A stretch of DNA of 64,000 nucleotides, taken from contig OZ020303.1 in assembly GCA_963971305.1 (NCBI GenBank), forward strand, positions 85,351,058 through 85,415,057. The letters run 5' to 3'. The notes beneath the pieces were generated by a model. That model was not told where the DNA came from. It saw nothing but the letters and a program-made list of their open reading frames with translations, and ran no database searches. Of this stretch, positions 12,601 through 22,315 are shown piece by piece. The DNA comes from Arcuatula senhousia (lineage: Eukaryota > Mollusca > Bivalvia > Mytilida > Mytilidae). Made by a program: the position numbers and the translations under genes. The first letter of the stretch is position 1. Each line of letters begins with the position of its first letter.

Positions 12601-14007
12601 GGAAAAGTCCTAAGATTGATACCATCGTCCGATATATTTCTTTAAGACTTAAAAAATAAACAAGACTTGAAATAAAATCCTAATATTTTATTAGCCTATA
12701 AAAAAATACAAATATAAGACATCTGAGACGTAATAAAGTGAATTGGAAATAATTGCAGGCGTATACAATTGTCCTTTTCAAATAGAATAAAATGAACCAC
12801 GGAGTTTTTGGGGGCGATTTCGGAGTTTTAAGACTTAAAAAATAAACAAGACTTGAAATAAAATCATCATATTTTAAGACATCTGAGACGTAATAAAATT
12901 GCAGGCGTATACAATTGTCCTTTTTAAATAGAATAAAATGAACCACGGAGTTTTGGGGGGCGATTTTGGAGTTGTAAGACTTAAAAAAAACAAGACTTGA
13001 AATAAAATCATCATATTTTAAGATATCTGAGACGTAATAATGTGAATTGGAAATAATTGCAGGCGTATACAATTGTCCTTTTCAAATAGAATAAAATGAA
13101 CCACGGAGTTTTTGGGGGCGATTTCGGGGTTGTAAGACTTAAAAATAAACAAGACTTGAAATAAAATCTTCATATTTTAAGACATCTGAGACGTACTAAT
13201 GTGAATTGGAAATAATTGCAGGCGTATACAATTGTCCTTTTCAAATAGAATAAAATGAACCACGGAGTTTTTGGGGCGATTTCGGAGTTGTACCTCGGAG
13301 TCCCGCCGGGTTTACCTCGGACGTTCGCGTATTACTCCGAGAAAAAACTCCGTAGAAACTCGGAGTTTTTGACCGGAAAACTCCGAGGTCCACCGGAAAA
13401 TAACACCGACGTCCGGAAATTTTGGCTGTAACTCGGTTTCAGTCCTGTACATTGGACAGGGGGAAGGCAAAATTAAATTGCCACTAGATGGGTGGGTTTA
13501 AAAAGCTTGTGTAAACTCAATGAAAATAATGTTAGTTTAAAATTTAAATTCTAATCTATGGGTTACTCCCCTTTCAAAGAAGTGCCTTTCCCCCGTCCCA
13601 TGTATGTTTTGCTGGAACAGCCCTAAACAGGAACAAGAACAGCACGAAGGAACACAAAACACAAAATCAACCGAACAGAAATCAACGATGCGAACTCAAG
13701 TCGTAACATGTAATCTTTCACGTCAGGCAAGAATTTTTCACTTTAGCGAAGACTGAACATGAGTGAACTCAGGTGCTCCGGAAAATTCTATAAAACTTGG
13801 TATTGTGCATAATACAAGGAATTCTTACCCTCGAGGTGTTTTAGCATATCATATATATTGAGTGATTCTATATTTTGTAGGTGTGGTGGCATGGGTCACT
13901 ATGCTCGTGACTGTCCTGATGCTGGGGATGATAGGAATTCTGATGTCAAGTGCTACAAGTGTGGTGATATGGGCCACTTCGCTCGTGACTGTAGAGGAGG
14001 AAAGTGA
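542..14007 (+). CDS. CNBP: CNBP/ZCCHC-type zinc-knuckle nucleic-acid-binding protein, 5'-partial, three exons
   Basis: Spliced CDS joining 542-670, 2647-2941 and 13881-14007, about 183 residues visible. It encodes seven CX2CX4HX4C zinc knuckles: [84 protein letters not shown] (split over exons 2 and 3) and [14 protein letters not shown], ending RGGK-stop. An Arg/Gly-rich linker lies between knuckles five and six; in vertebrate CNBP, as I recall it, the RGG stretch follows the first knuckle, so orthology is likely but not proven. The family binds single-stranded DNA and RNA, including G-rich sequence, and acts in transcription and translation. Junction phases agree (GAAG|GC and TACAA|G). The 5' exon is missing from the window. 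The alternative is another CCHC protein of the gag/GRP type, less likely given introns and intact frame. Confidence 0.9.
671..2646 (+). other. CNBP-like intron 1
   Basis: 1,976 bp, GT...AG. Apart from the foldback repeat at 1832-2081 I see only AT-rich unique-looking sequence. The short open frames here have no recognisable protein features. Confidence 0.7.
1832..2081. mobile_element. Foldback MITE-like repeat in CNBP intron 1
   Basis: The left end reads GGCCAATATT...TTTGTTTCCCCTT and the right end AAGGGGAAACAAA...AAATATTTTTGGCC in complementary order, giving imperfect terminal inverted repeats of about 30 bp around a 250-bp body with no coding capacity. No clear target duplication, so the ends are provisional. 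Confidence 0.5.
2647..2941 (+). CDS. CNBP: CNBP-like exon with knuckles 3-5 and RG-rich linker
   Basis: Acceptor TTTATTAG, donor TACAA|GTAAGA. It carries three complete CCHC knuckles, spaced by Ser/Arg/Asp-rich linkers, then an Arg/Gly run ([14 protein letters not shown]) and the first cysteine of knuckle six. Confidence 0.92.
3285..3344 (-). mobile_element. Retroelement 3' tail, copy C, left part (continues at 13624)
   Basis: Shares the words CCAATGGGGCAT, TGTCAAAAGTC and GAAAGGG with copies at 49498-49942 and 52775-52862. In the - orientation this is the extreme 3' end of a retroelement whose coding end is visible at 49779-49942. The tail is cut at a TAA (3342-3344) by the MITE that starts at 3345. 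Confidence 0.65.
4600..4830 (-). mobile_element. Retroelement 3' tail, copy A
   Basis: Contains GCAGTTCCTGCTTGCTATAG and a CAAATCCGGTGGA-GAAGACAAA block nearly identical to 49690-49770, in the same orientation, plus degenerate AACGAACAGCACGA-type sequence like copy C. The 5' portion is lacking, as expected of truncated copies. Confidence 0.6.
4831..8280. other. Interior of the 10-kb element without recognised genes
   Basis: AT-rich, short spurious frames only. A run of 13 or more G near 7977 and several microsatellite-like stretches are present. One exon-like stretch (7016-7230) is listed separately. Confidence 0.5.
7016..7230 (-). pseudogene. Possible captured coding fragment, unrecognised
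   Basis: Open on the - strand with non-repetitive, protein-like composition, including [13 protein letters not shown] and [16 protein letters not shown], unlike the low-complexity frames around it. No family is recognised, no start is supported, and there is a stop at 7008. It could be a host exon captured by the transposon or an anonymous transposon remnant, or chance. Confidence 0.25.
8281..8390. repeat. Dispersed repeat shared with 38842-38948
   Basis: AAATGCTACTGATGAGAGGT, CTCCTTGAAATATCG and CGTTTTGGTATTTGTAA occur in the same order and orientation at both places. The identity is high enough to show recent common origin. The + frame reads [11 protein letters not shown], which may be a remnant of a coding tail. 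Confidence 0.7.
9060..9250. repeat. Two joined repeat fragments (GCGGTCGTATAA family and GC-richer family)
   Basis: 9060-9140 ends in TTTAGCGGTCGTATAATAGC, like the end at 52080-52110. 9170-9250 contains a CCCAGTCGCTTT-TGGGC block also found at 31528-31550. Both are fragments of dispersed families inside the 10-kb element. Confidence 0.5.
10380..12640. other. Interior of the 10-kb element, no recognised gene
   Basis: AT-rich sequence with no coding evidence. A short direct repeat (GTTAATTGGACATAGTCG twice near 11776-11810) is the only local structure I noticed. Confidence 0.45.
12648..13290. repeat. Four-copy tandem array, unit about 145-180 bp, at the right end of the 10-kb element
   Basis: Each unit runs AAGACTTAAAAA...ACAAGACTTGAAATAAAAT...GACATCTGAGACGTA...GCAGGCGTATACAATTGTCC...CCACGGAGTTTT-GGGGCGATTT. 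Copies begin near 12648, 12831, 12975 and 13132 and differ by small indels; the second lacks a GTGAATTGGAAATAATT block. Confidence 0.85.
13624..13784 (-). mobile_element. Retroelement 3' tail, copy C, right part
   Basis: Continues the tail interrupted at 3344: ACAGGAACAAGAACAGCACG, an AATCAACCGAACAGAAATCAAC segment and GAGTGAACTCAGGTGCTCCG. The last block is also present at 49663-49682. The match stops near 13784, so the copy is 5'-truncated. Confidence 0.65.
13881..14007 (+). CDS. CNBP: CNBP-like terminal coding exon with knuckles 6-7
   Basis: Acceptor TATTTTGTAG before 13881. The exon completes knuckle six and encodes knuckle seven ([14 protein letters not shown]), then RGGK and TGA at 14005-14007. 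Confidence 0.92.
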
Positions 14008-14560
14008 AACACCACCTCCATGGAGGATGATGATGATGTTCCCTCCTGGTCTTGTTTATATCGGTAGTGGTTCTGACCCTGGTGTATTGTTATAGGGTCT
14101 TCTTAGATTTGATTTTTGTTGTGTTTCTTCAGAGTAATTTGTTCTTGACATCCTACCAGTAGTAAAAAAGTTGGTTGATTTGTAAAAAAATATATAAATT
14201 TTCTATTCAAAATTTTGTTGTCATATTATTCTGGTAGGAGTTTATTATTTAAGCAATTATTTTTGAGTTTATCATTTTTAATCAAGAAGAAATTCTGGTC
14301 AAAGCTTTTTGGTTATTTTCTGCTAATTTTCTGACCAGCTTAACTTGTTTTGTAACTTTGTACATAATTATTTAAACTCCAGAGTTGTTACGATCATGAA
14401 GGAATGTCTTACAAACTGTTCTCATGTAGTTAAACCCCAAAAATATATACATGCACGTTTCTATTCTAACTTGACTAACCATATAACAGCTAAAAAGATA
14501 TGCAACTTTTAACAAAGTGATTGAAATAAAGATGCTTTTGGACACTCTGAAATCAAAATT
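14008..14560 (+). other. CNBP-like 3' UTR (minimum extent)
   Basis: AT-rich sequence after the stop with an AATAAA at 14525-14530, a plausible first polyadenylation signal. Another AATAAA lies near 15870, so a longer UTR to about 15.9 kb is possible; the interval is free of the repeats seen elsewhere, which fits a transcribed 3' region. Confidence 0.5.
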
Positions 14561-15950
14561 TAAACCATTGTAATCTTGAACAGGCATGTATATATTTATT
14601 GGCTTAGTAATATCTATACCAGATTCTCAACCCATCGAACTTGATATGTATGTTCATTGTTAAAAAATTAATCACTCACAATTAAGTTTTCAAAGAGTAG
14701 AAATATACAGAAATATTTGTAAATTTTAATTATGTGTAATATGTAAGTTCATATTACATTGTTATTTTGTTGTGAAAAGATGAGGGAGCTATGTTCAGGA
14801 TTTTTAAACACTGAAGGTTTGTTCAAACCTAAACTATGTTAAGGAAGGTTTTACATGTTTTTTATAAGTTTTTTTTCCTTTGTTGATGGGAAAACGTGGA
14901 AATGAGGTTTAAATAGCATTTTGAGGAACCGTCCATTTTTTGATGAGGGTCAATGGTTAATTAAGTGGGAGAAGTTTAGGGAAGTTGTTGGCATTTATAA
15001 CGTGAAATTTGGTTCATCATGTCCTCAAGGTGGTTTGTAGAGGATATGCACTCCAAACATTGGTTTATCTATGCATTGGAGGAAATAACTTGGCTTTTCT
15101 AGGTGTTGGTGAGGTTTTGGTGGAGAAGATATTGTTCATTTATTTTTAGATCATAATGATTAAATATCGCATTTCAGCTTTTTGGCTCAAATTTTGTAAA
15201 ATATTCATAACTTATCTAAATGTGGTACTGAAAGCTACACTGAAGGAGGCATTAGAGATTTTTTTTACCTAAAATATAATGTAAATTCTGCAGCGTTACA
15301 AAATTTTGACAATTAAGAGAACTATGCATTGTCTTCCTGTGTTTCTTGGTTGTAAACCAAGTGTTGGTAGCCTGATGTTGAGGTAGAAGAAGGGTTGTCT
15401 CTCTTTAGGAGAGGGGTGCAGGGTTATCTGCATCGAGAGAAACATGCACATTTCTTGACAACAGTGGGTTCAGAAATTTGCATGTTTCATCCATACTTAA
15501 ACAAAGGCAGCTTAATTTAGGAGGAAGAGGAGTTTTTGTATATATATATTTGTTATTTTTTTATGTGTCAATCATCATTTAAACAGTATTGACTTATAAT
15601 CATTTTAAAAATTTCTTGAGAAAAGTGAATTTCAGCATTAGACTGGTGTTTATTTCAGGGTTAATTCTGAGACAGATGTCTTTAAATGTCTGCAATTCAA
15701 AATTTTGTTTTGCTTTTAAGTATACTAGGCCAAAGGTCTGTTCTATAAGATCAATCAAGGTGTGAAAAAATAGGATTAAAATAATTGTATCCAAGCTTTT
15801 CAGCTGTTGTTAAAGCCTTATCATGTTTGTCAACATTTTAGAATGAATTACACTTCTGAATTTTATTAATATAATAAAACAATTTCTTATTTTATATCTT
15901 GTGTTGCCATTTTTGACTCGCTGGCATAGAAAAGCCTTTACTGGCTGTGG
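14561..15950. other. Possible extended 3' UTR or unique intergenic DNA
   Basis: No supported reading frame, no detected dispersed repeat. Contains a candidate polyadenylation signal near 15870. Confidence 0.4.
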
Positions 15951-15959
15951 TGAGGTTAA

Positions 15960-16430
15960 CGTTTGTGTAAAGGTTTTATGAGTACCTCCATATTACAAGA
16001 ACTATATACAAGTCTTAGCTAGGGTGATGAAACTTTTTTTATTCATATGACCAAGTAGTAGCTTATACTTGATTTTCTGGTTGTGAGAGTTGGATCATTT
16101 TCAATACATAATGATAGCAATGTTGAAAGTTTTTTTACCACCTTCATATCTCAAGAACTAGGCTGGTGAACTATGTATGCATATGCCCCAGTACACATAG
16201 TAGATTAGCTCAGTTGCATCCACATTTTTTTACCTTTACATTATTTTCCAGTTGATTGACAATTCTTAATACATATATATTGCAATGTTTAAAGTTTTGA
16301 AAAGTCCTAGGTTGATGAAACTTGGTATGCATATGCCTGAGTAGTTACTATGCAGTTGCACCCGCACTTTTTGACCTTGACTTTGATTTTCTGGTTAAGT
16401 CACTTGAAAAGTTGTTGAGGAATAACAACA
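15960..16430. repeat. Decayed repeat family, inverse of 38390-38755
   Basis: The words GATGAAACTTGGTATGCATA and ATGCCTGAGTAG-TA and the lead-in TCAAGAACTA occur here in reverse complement relative to 38410-38640. Two imperfect units of about 150-170 bp are visible. Confidence 0.55.
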
Positions 16431-17022
16431 AAGGTATGTGATGGTGCCAGCAGGGGAGACTACTTAACTTTTGTTTTAACCCTTGTTTGGTATTATGTAT
16501 TGCAGTGGTGAAGGCTTGATCCTTACACATTATATACATACAAATTTTATACATCAAGTTTAGTTTTTCCAATCTGAGTTGGAATTTTATGAAATTTTTG
16601 TTTGTGACCTCCATGATCAAAGATGCATCAAGATGTGCACCTCTTTGATTTGATGAAAAATGAAATTTCCCTGACAAGTACACCAGAATAAAAACTTTAA
16701 ACCCAAGAATCTTGCACTGAACATTTAGATAAAAGTGAAAGATTTTTAGATTTGAGTGCTACACATGTATAATAGAAGATAATCAGATTTGGATTAAGTG
16801 TATGTGACACAAGCAGTAAAAACTAGGCCTTGACCCCCCTCCCCTTTTGATATCTTGAACTGAACAAAGCCATAAAATAAGATGGTAAAATCAAATCGAT
16901 ATTAATTCATCAAGAGAGAACATGAGGCATAAAGACTACAAGAAAAAAACACGTTGATATTGGCAACTTACATTAATACAAAGTTATTGACAAAAACTGG
17001 ACTTTCCCACCTGTTCATTTTT
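16431..17022. other. Intergenic, nothing recognised
   Basis: AT-rich sequence without supported coding or repeat structure. Confidence 0.4.
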
Positions 17023-17499
17023 TGTTCACCTGGACCAAAGATCCATGTGAGCTATTACCATCACTTGGCGTCCGCCGTCAATGTCGTCTGTTAACAGTTT
17101 AAAAAAAATCTTCTCTGAAACTACTGATCAGAATTTAATAAAACTTGGTATGAATGAATGTAGGGTGTCCTGCACCAAACTTGTGTTTCGATTTTGATTC
17201 GTCAAAAAACATGGCTGCGGTAACTAGAAATAGACCAGGGGGTCAGACTACTGTCTTTGGCCTGTAAATCAAAAAGTATAAGAGATAGATGAAATCTGAT
17301 GCCAACCCACTGCTAAAACATCAAAAGTTCTACAAAAGTCTATTTTGTCTTAGTTGTCAGATGATCCCTTAAGGTGAAAAATAGTGTTTTTTCATGGTTT
17401 TGGCTTGTAAAATGAAAACTATTGCAGATGGAGAAAAGCTGTTGCTTGCTTAAATGTTCAGCTCATTTAGCTCTACAAAAGTTTTCGTAGGGTCAAAGT

Positions 17500-18075
17500 T
17501 GTTATATGATAAGCACATTGCATGCTTTCGATGCTGGATGTGACCTATATTTGCCGCATGAATGATCACGTACAGAAAAATGGTAAGTGTATTCCCACTT
17601 ACTGACAAGTGCCGCATCAACCATATTGGTATGGTATGTGCACCTAGTGATGCTAAGCACAATGCATGCTTCGGATGCTGGCTGTGACCTATATTTTCCG
17701 CATGAATGACCACTTATAGAAGAATGGTTAAAGTCCAGTCCTTACTGACAAGTGCCATAGCAACCATATTGGTATGGTAGCTGCACCTTGTGATGCTTAG
17801 TGCAATGATTGCTTCGGATGCTGGATGTGACCTATATTTTCTGCATGGATGGCTTCTACAGGAAGAGTGGTTTAAGTCCATTCCCACTTACTGACATGTG
17901 CCACATCAACTATATTGGTATGGTAGGTGCACCTAGTGATGCTAAGAACAATGCATGCTGGCATTGACCTATATTTTCCACATGAATGACCACTTATAGA
18001 AGAATGGTTAAGTTAAAGTTCATTCCTTCTGACTGACAAGTGCTTTAATAGCAACCATGTTGATGCTTTAGCGAT
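17500..18075. repeat. Four-copy tandem array of about 143 bp inside the composite element
   Basis: GTGACCTATATTTTC-GCATGAATGACCAC recurs near 17540, 17685, 17828 and 17962, each followed by TACTGACAAGTGCC and ACCATATTGGTATGGTA. It interrupts the ordinary core units of the surrounding element. Confidence 0.75.
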
Positions 18076-18540
18076 TGCTGGAAAAAATTAATGTTGCTAG
18101 ATGAGACATTATGTCTTTTGGACATATTCTTGTTGGCCTATAGAATGAAAACTATTGCAGATGGAGAAGAACTATTGCTTGCTTAAATGTTCAGCTCATT
18201 TAGCTCTACAAAAGTCTTCATAGGGTTGAAGTTGTCAGATAACCGCTTATAGGGGTTACAGCCCCTTTAAGGTGAAAGATAATGTTTTTGGCGTTAAAAT
18301 GAAAACTATTGCAGATAGAGAAAAGCTGTTGCTTTGCTAAAATGTTCAACTCATTTAGCTCTAAAAAAAAGTCTCCATAGGGTCAGATGACCCCTTATAG
18401 GGGTTACAGCCCCTTAAAGACGAAAAATAGTGTTTTTGGCCATAATGAAAATTATTGCAGATAGGGAAAAGTTGTTGCTTGCTTAAATGCTTATTTAGCT
18501 CTACAAAAGTCTTCACAGGGTTGAAGTTGTCAGATGACAC

Positions 18541-18566
18541 CTAACCCTAACCCTAACCCTTATAGG
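18541..18566. repeat. Short interstitial CCCTAA run
   Basis: Three and a half CCCTAA units adjoining CCCTTATAGG. TTAGGG is the usual metazoan telomere motif, but the run is embedded in a repeat core that normally has CCCCTTATAGGGG, so local slippage is the simpler origin. Confidence 0.5.
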
Positions 18567-18616
18567 CACAGATTAGAAAATCTTAACAATTCCCCTTTGT
18601 TGATGGATGCATATAT

Positions 18617-19191
18617 ATGGAATCCAAAAAATTACATGTGCAACATAAACCATCATGGTACGGTTCATTACAACAAATACTAAACAATATTCCTAAACGT
18701 AAACAGTCACATGGAAAACTTTCAAAGTACGGTATTAAAATTATTCTAAAAGTTGCATATATTCAGTTGTGGTCTACACAAAACCAAAATTTAAATGAAG
18801 GAAAACTACGCACATATGCAAAGTTTAAAACTAACTATGGAAGAGAAAATAATCTTTCAATAATTACTAATTTTGAGCTCAGGAGGTCTTAAAAAATTCA
18901 GAGTTTCCTCACACCACCTTCAAATTGCATGAAACTGGTGGTTATAAGAACACTCCAGTTCAACAGAGAAAATGCCAGCAGTGCAGCTCTGGTGAGATAG
19001 AAGTTGATATTCATTTCTTGTTGCACTGTTCAAAATATAATAGGGAACAGCTGAATAATATTATTCATCTCCACTGTAATAACTATGCTAATCTCTGTGA
19101 CAAGAATAAGTTTATATGGTTAATGTCATGTGAGAATGAAGCCGTACTTAAAGAATTAATATGTACATTTATCAAAACATTTTGTCCTTAA
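18617..19191 (+). pseudogene. Decayed C-terminal part of a reverse-transcriptase retroelement
   Basis: The first frame (18617-18892) includes LSKYGIKIILKVAYIQLW, then a frame break near 18890-18925, then a second frame to 19191 containing KCQQCSSGEIEVDIHFLLHC, a CX2C...HX4C arrangement like the zinc-binding tail found after the RT domain in many non-LTR elements. Between them RVSSHHLQIA reads in a third frame, so at least two frameshifts are present. No catalytic motif remains. The class is inferred from the tail pattern. Confidence 0.6.
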
Positions 19192-19219
19192 TTTTGATTG
19201 TTGAATCTGGTATAATGGT

Positions 19220-19510
19220 TTGTATTTGTTTGTCCTTTTGCATTGGTCACGAGGAAGAATGCAGATGATAAAGAGTACGCATTTCCTGGAGCAACGTCCC
19301 TTGTTGACCCTTTCAGCAGGACGAACCCATATACAGACACTATATCTCTTATATATATATCCTCAAATATTTAAATCTATGTGGAGTTATACTGTTGGTG
19401 ACTCTGCACTGGACACGAGGAGGAATGCAGATGACACTGATCATCGCATTTCCTTAGCATCGTCCCTTGGTGTCCTTTGCAGAGGAACAAACATTTACTA
19501 GTACTTAACG
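19220..19510. repeat. Two-copy direct repeat behind the RT remnant
   Basis: ACGAGGAAGAATGCAGATGA at 19249 and ACGAGGAGGAATGCAGATGA at 19415, each followed by GCATTTCC and a CGTCCCTTG-TG block. Period about 165 bp. Probably the 3' UTR of the same retroelement. Confidence 0.6.
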
Positions 19511-19679
19511 CCTTAAAACTGTCTCACACCTTGGCTGTGCTGTTGGGTATCTCTGTTAAAATACTGATAAATGTTAACCCTTCATCTGATGCAAAATATA
19601 TACATAATATTGTTAAAATGGTTAACTTTATATATCATTATATTTGTACTGTCATTTGTTTGAACATTGTAATACAATT

Positions 19680-19805
19680 ATTTATGTGGGGATGGAAAGG
19701 GGGGACGGTGATACGGTGGCTGAAGGGGCGGGGAGCGGTGGTTGAAGGGGCGGGGAGCGGTGTTAAAATAGACGGGGGACGGTGGTGGAACAGGCGGTGG
19801 TAATC
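19680..19805 (+). repeat. G-rich minisatellite I
   Basis: GGGGCGGGGAGCGGTG-type units with runs of three to six G, embedded in AT-rich DNA. Similar to 22316-22435. Such runs could form G-quadruplexes on the + strand. Confidence 0.65.
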
Positions 19806-20059
19806 TAGCATGGTCGGTGGTGTAACCGTTTTAGACTTTTGTACATGCTTCATAATTGTGTCATTATTGTATGTTCTTAATCTATTATGATACAATCTGT
19901 ATTTTGCTTGCCAAAAGTAACATTAAGTGATGTTTTAATGCCCGATTTTTTATATTATCGGAATTGCAAGCTACCAGACGATCACATCAAGGCACTTTTA
20001 TGCTTTAGGGAACAACGCGGAAAAGGGTGTTACAGGGAAAGGGTGTTAGGCATAGAAGT

Positions 20060-20324
20060 GTAAGGTCATAAATTGTGATTCATAAAAATTGTAATTTTTG
20101 TGAACACTTTAAGTACACAATTTTTACGTATTTTCACATGGAAGAGGTAGGTTTTATGCCATAAAACTTGGTTCAATCCAACGTTTCCTTTGAATGCATA
20201 TTCCAAGTCAGGACCATTGCGATCCTCCATTTCCCCGTTGTGCTTGCCTTGATTTGTCTTTTCCAATGGACATTTGAGATTGATCCTTCAAGTTTGGTAG
20301 TTTTTTATTACCTTTATTCTTTAA
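20060..20324 (-). repeat. Dispersed repeat shared with 24850-24995
   Basis: AAGTCAGGACC-TTGCGATCC, a GAGATTGATC block and GGTAGTTTT-TTATTAC occur in both places in the same order. On the - strand it reads DRNGPDLEYAFKGNVGLNQV without a supported start, so it may derive from a coding or non-coding retroelement part. Confidence 0.55.
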
Positions 20325-21497
20325 ACAAGAGGCTCCCAGGAGCATAAATCGCTCACCTGGTCTTGATGTCAACCCTATGTTTGGTAGAGCTAATTGAGCT
20401 GAACATTTAAGCAATCAACAGTTTTTCTTTATCTACTATAGTTTTCATTCTGTAGGCCAAAAACACAAAAATCGTTATTTTGGGGCCGTAACCCCCTATA
20501 AGGGGTCATCTGACAACTTCGACCCTATGAAGACTTTTGTGGAGCTTTATGCGCTGAACATTTAAGCAAGCAACAGCTTTTCTTTATCTGCTATAGTTTT
20601 CATTCTAAAGGCCAAAAACATGAAAAAGGTTATTTTAGGGGCCATAACCCCTATTAAGGGTCATCTGACAACTTTGATCCTATTGAGACTTTTGTAGAGC
20701 TAAATGAACTGAACATTTAAGCAAGCAACAGCTTCTCTCTATCTGCAATAGTTTTCATTCCATAGGCCATAACATGAAAAATCATTATTTCAGGGGCCGT
20801 AACCACTATAAGGGGTCATATGACAACTTCGACCCTATGGAGACTTTTGTGGAGCTTAATGCGCTGAACATTTAAGCAAGCAACAGCTTTTCTCTATCTG
20901 CTATAGTTTTCATTCTAAAGGCCAAAAACATGAAAAAACATCATTTTAGGGGCATTAACCCCTATTAAGGGTCATCTGACAACTTCGACCCTATGGAGAC
21001 TTTTGTAGAGCTAAATAGGCTGAACATTTAAGCAAGCAACAGCTTTTCTCTATCTGCAATAGTTTTCATATTATAGGGCAAAAACATGAAAAAACGCTAT
21101 TTTTCACCTTTAAGGGGCTGTAACCCCTATAAAGGGTCATCTGACAATTTGGACCAAATGGAGACTTTTGTAGAACTTTTGATGTTGAAGCAGTAGGGTG
21201 GCATCAGATTTCATCTATCTCTTATACTTTTTGATTTACAAGCCAAAAACAGAAGTCTGACCCCCCTGGTCTATTTTTTACAACGGCGGCCATGTTTTTC
21301 GACGGATCAAAAATCCCCACTCAAGTTTTGTGCAGGATACCCTAAAGTACCACTGGTTTGAATCTATTTAGTAGTTTCAGAGGAGAAGAAGTTTGAAAAA
21401 GTTTACAGACGACGACGACGACAGACGACGACGACGACGACGACGACGACGGACGCCAAGTGATGGCAATAGCTCACATGGACCAGGTGAGCTAAAA
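20325..21497 (+). mobile_element. Composite hairpin-ended element with about five core repeats, complete copy
   Basis: Begins ACAAGAGGCTCCCAGGAGC, a hairpin, followed by TCGCTCACCTG. Ends GACGGACGCCAAGTGATGGC, AATAGCTCACATGGACC and CAGGTGAGCT. Between them are about five units of about 155 bp, each with GAACATTTAAGCAAGCAACA, ATCTGCAATAGTTTTCAT and GGGGTCATCTGACAACTTCG. A GAC microsatellite precedes the right end (21408-21450). No coding capacity. Intact ends make this a useful reference copy for the family in this window. Confidence 0.75.
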
Positions 21498-22315
21498 GTG
21501 ACATCAAAGTCCGAACACACAGTCGCATAAAGAAATATACATGTATGTCTGTGATATGTGGGTTTAATTTTGACATGTTTTACGAAATTATGAATATTAA
21601 ATAGTGGATATACATGTTGAAATAGAACAAACAACAAAAATATTTCTTTAATAAACTGTTTTTTTTATGTATATTGTGGGCATTGTGTGCATTTTTGATA
21701 CGCACAATCACTCCATATATATCCTTCTTTTTTCTGACGGTTTATATTGATAAAGAACAAGAAATCCGTTGTTATGAAATCTGATGGTTTATCTAAGCTC
21801 TAAGGTTTTTCCTAGCCCAAACATAGTTTGACCTTAGTCATAATTTCTTTTCACGTTGTTTTATTGTTATATTACGCTCTTTACATTCGTATAGTGTTCG
21901 GAAATTTCAATTTGGATTTTTTGGTAGAGTGCCTTTGCACGATGAGCCTTGAATAGACGAGACACGCGTCAGACGTATTGTCTGGAACTTAGCTGTAATT
22001 TTTATTTATTTTTACTATAATCAACTAAAGTCATTTATTTACCGAAAATGGCTAGCTCATATTAAGGCAGTCTTGGTTGATAGACTGTCTAATATTGGTA
22101 TCCTTGAAAATAGTGGCAGGTAACAGCGTAGTTTTCGGTCAAAGGTCATGATCATCTAGAGAATACCGTTCGGGGTAGATCGAGACTTGAGGCAAGTATC
22201 TGTCACAAATAGTTATCATGTTCCAAGCGTTTTTATCATGTTTTAGGGACCTTTATATAAAGTCTTATAAGGCTACGTTGTGAAAATAACTGGCCACGGG
22301 TGAAACTGTAGGGAC
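21498..22315. other. Intergenic, nothing recognised
   Basis: AT-rich, no supported frame or repeat. Confidence 0.4.

Larger units (their letters stand above)
3366..13447. mobile_element. 10.1-kb DNA transposon-like element with TIRs and TA target duplication
   Basis: Left terminus CAGGACTGAAACCGAGTTAC and the exact complement at the right terminus (about 25 bp perfect, then an imperfect GGACGTCGG block), flanked by TA at 3364-3365 and 13448-13449. Both subterminal zones (3366-3600 and 13280-13447) are crowded with CGGAG/CTCCG and TCCGG words in both orientations, a layout seen in transposons whose transposase binds clustered subterminal motifs. No transposase frame survives, so it is non-autonomous or decayed. 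It contains a retroelement tail (4600-4830), other repeat fragments and a 150-bp tandem array near the right end. The TA duplication suggests Tc1/mariner-like or another TA-targeting superfamily; the class is not determined. Confidence 0.8.
3345..13623. mobile_element. Harbinger-type MITE, split by the 10-kb insertion (3345-3365 plus 13448-13623)
   Basis: The outer ends read GGGCTGTTCCAGCAAAACAT at 3345 and its complement ending at 13623, flanked by TAA on both sides (3342-3344 and 13624-13626). Joining the halves at the duplicated TA gives a palindromic element of about 195 bp with inverted repeats of about 40 bp. TAA target duplications and GGG/CCC ends are known for PIF/Harbinger MITEs; the class assignment is inference. 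Confidence 0.75.
2942..13880 (+). other. CNBP-like intron 2, expanded by nested transposons
   Basis: About 10.9 kb, of which roughly 10.5 kb is accounted for by a nest of mobile elements (3285-13784). Removing the nest leaves a host intron of only about 0.4-0.5 kb. Donor GTAAGA, acceptor TATTTTGTAG. Confidence 0.75.
17023..18595 (-). mobile_element. Composite element with hairpin ends and tandem core, reverse orientation
   Basis: Starts with the reverse of the family end: TTCACCTGGACCAAAGATCC then TGTGAGCTATTACCATCACT and TTGGCGTCCG. It continues with core units carrying CCCCTTATAGGGGTTACAGC, GAAAACTATTGCAGAT, TTGCTTGCTTAAATGTTCAG and TTTAGCTCTACAAAAGTC. The distal hairpin end (GGAGCCTCTTGTT) is absent, so the copy is incomplete. 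The layout resembles the pearl-type elements described from oysters; that comparison is from memory. Confidence 0.65.

Noticed and set aside
13862..14095. Start of a separate small gene at 13862
   Set aside because: That frame is out of phase with the zinc knuckles; 13881-14007 is explained as the spliced terminal CNBP exon.
18541..18566. Telomere or chromosome-end sequence (CCCTAA run)
   Set aside because: Only about three units, inside a repeat core whose normal sequence (CCCCTTATAGGGG) easily yields it by slippage.
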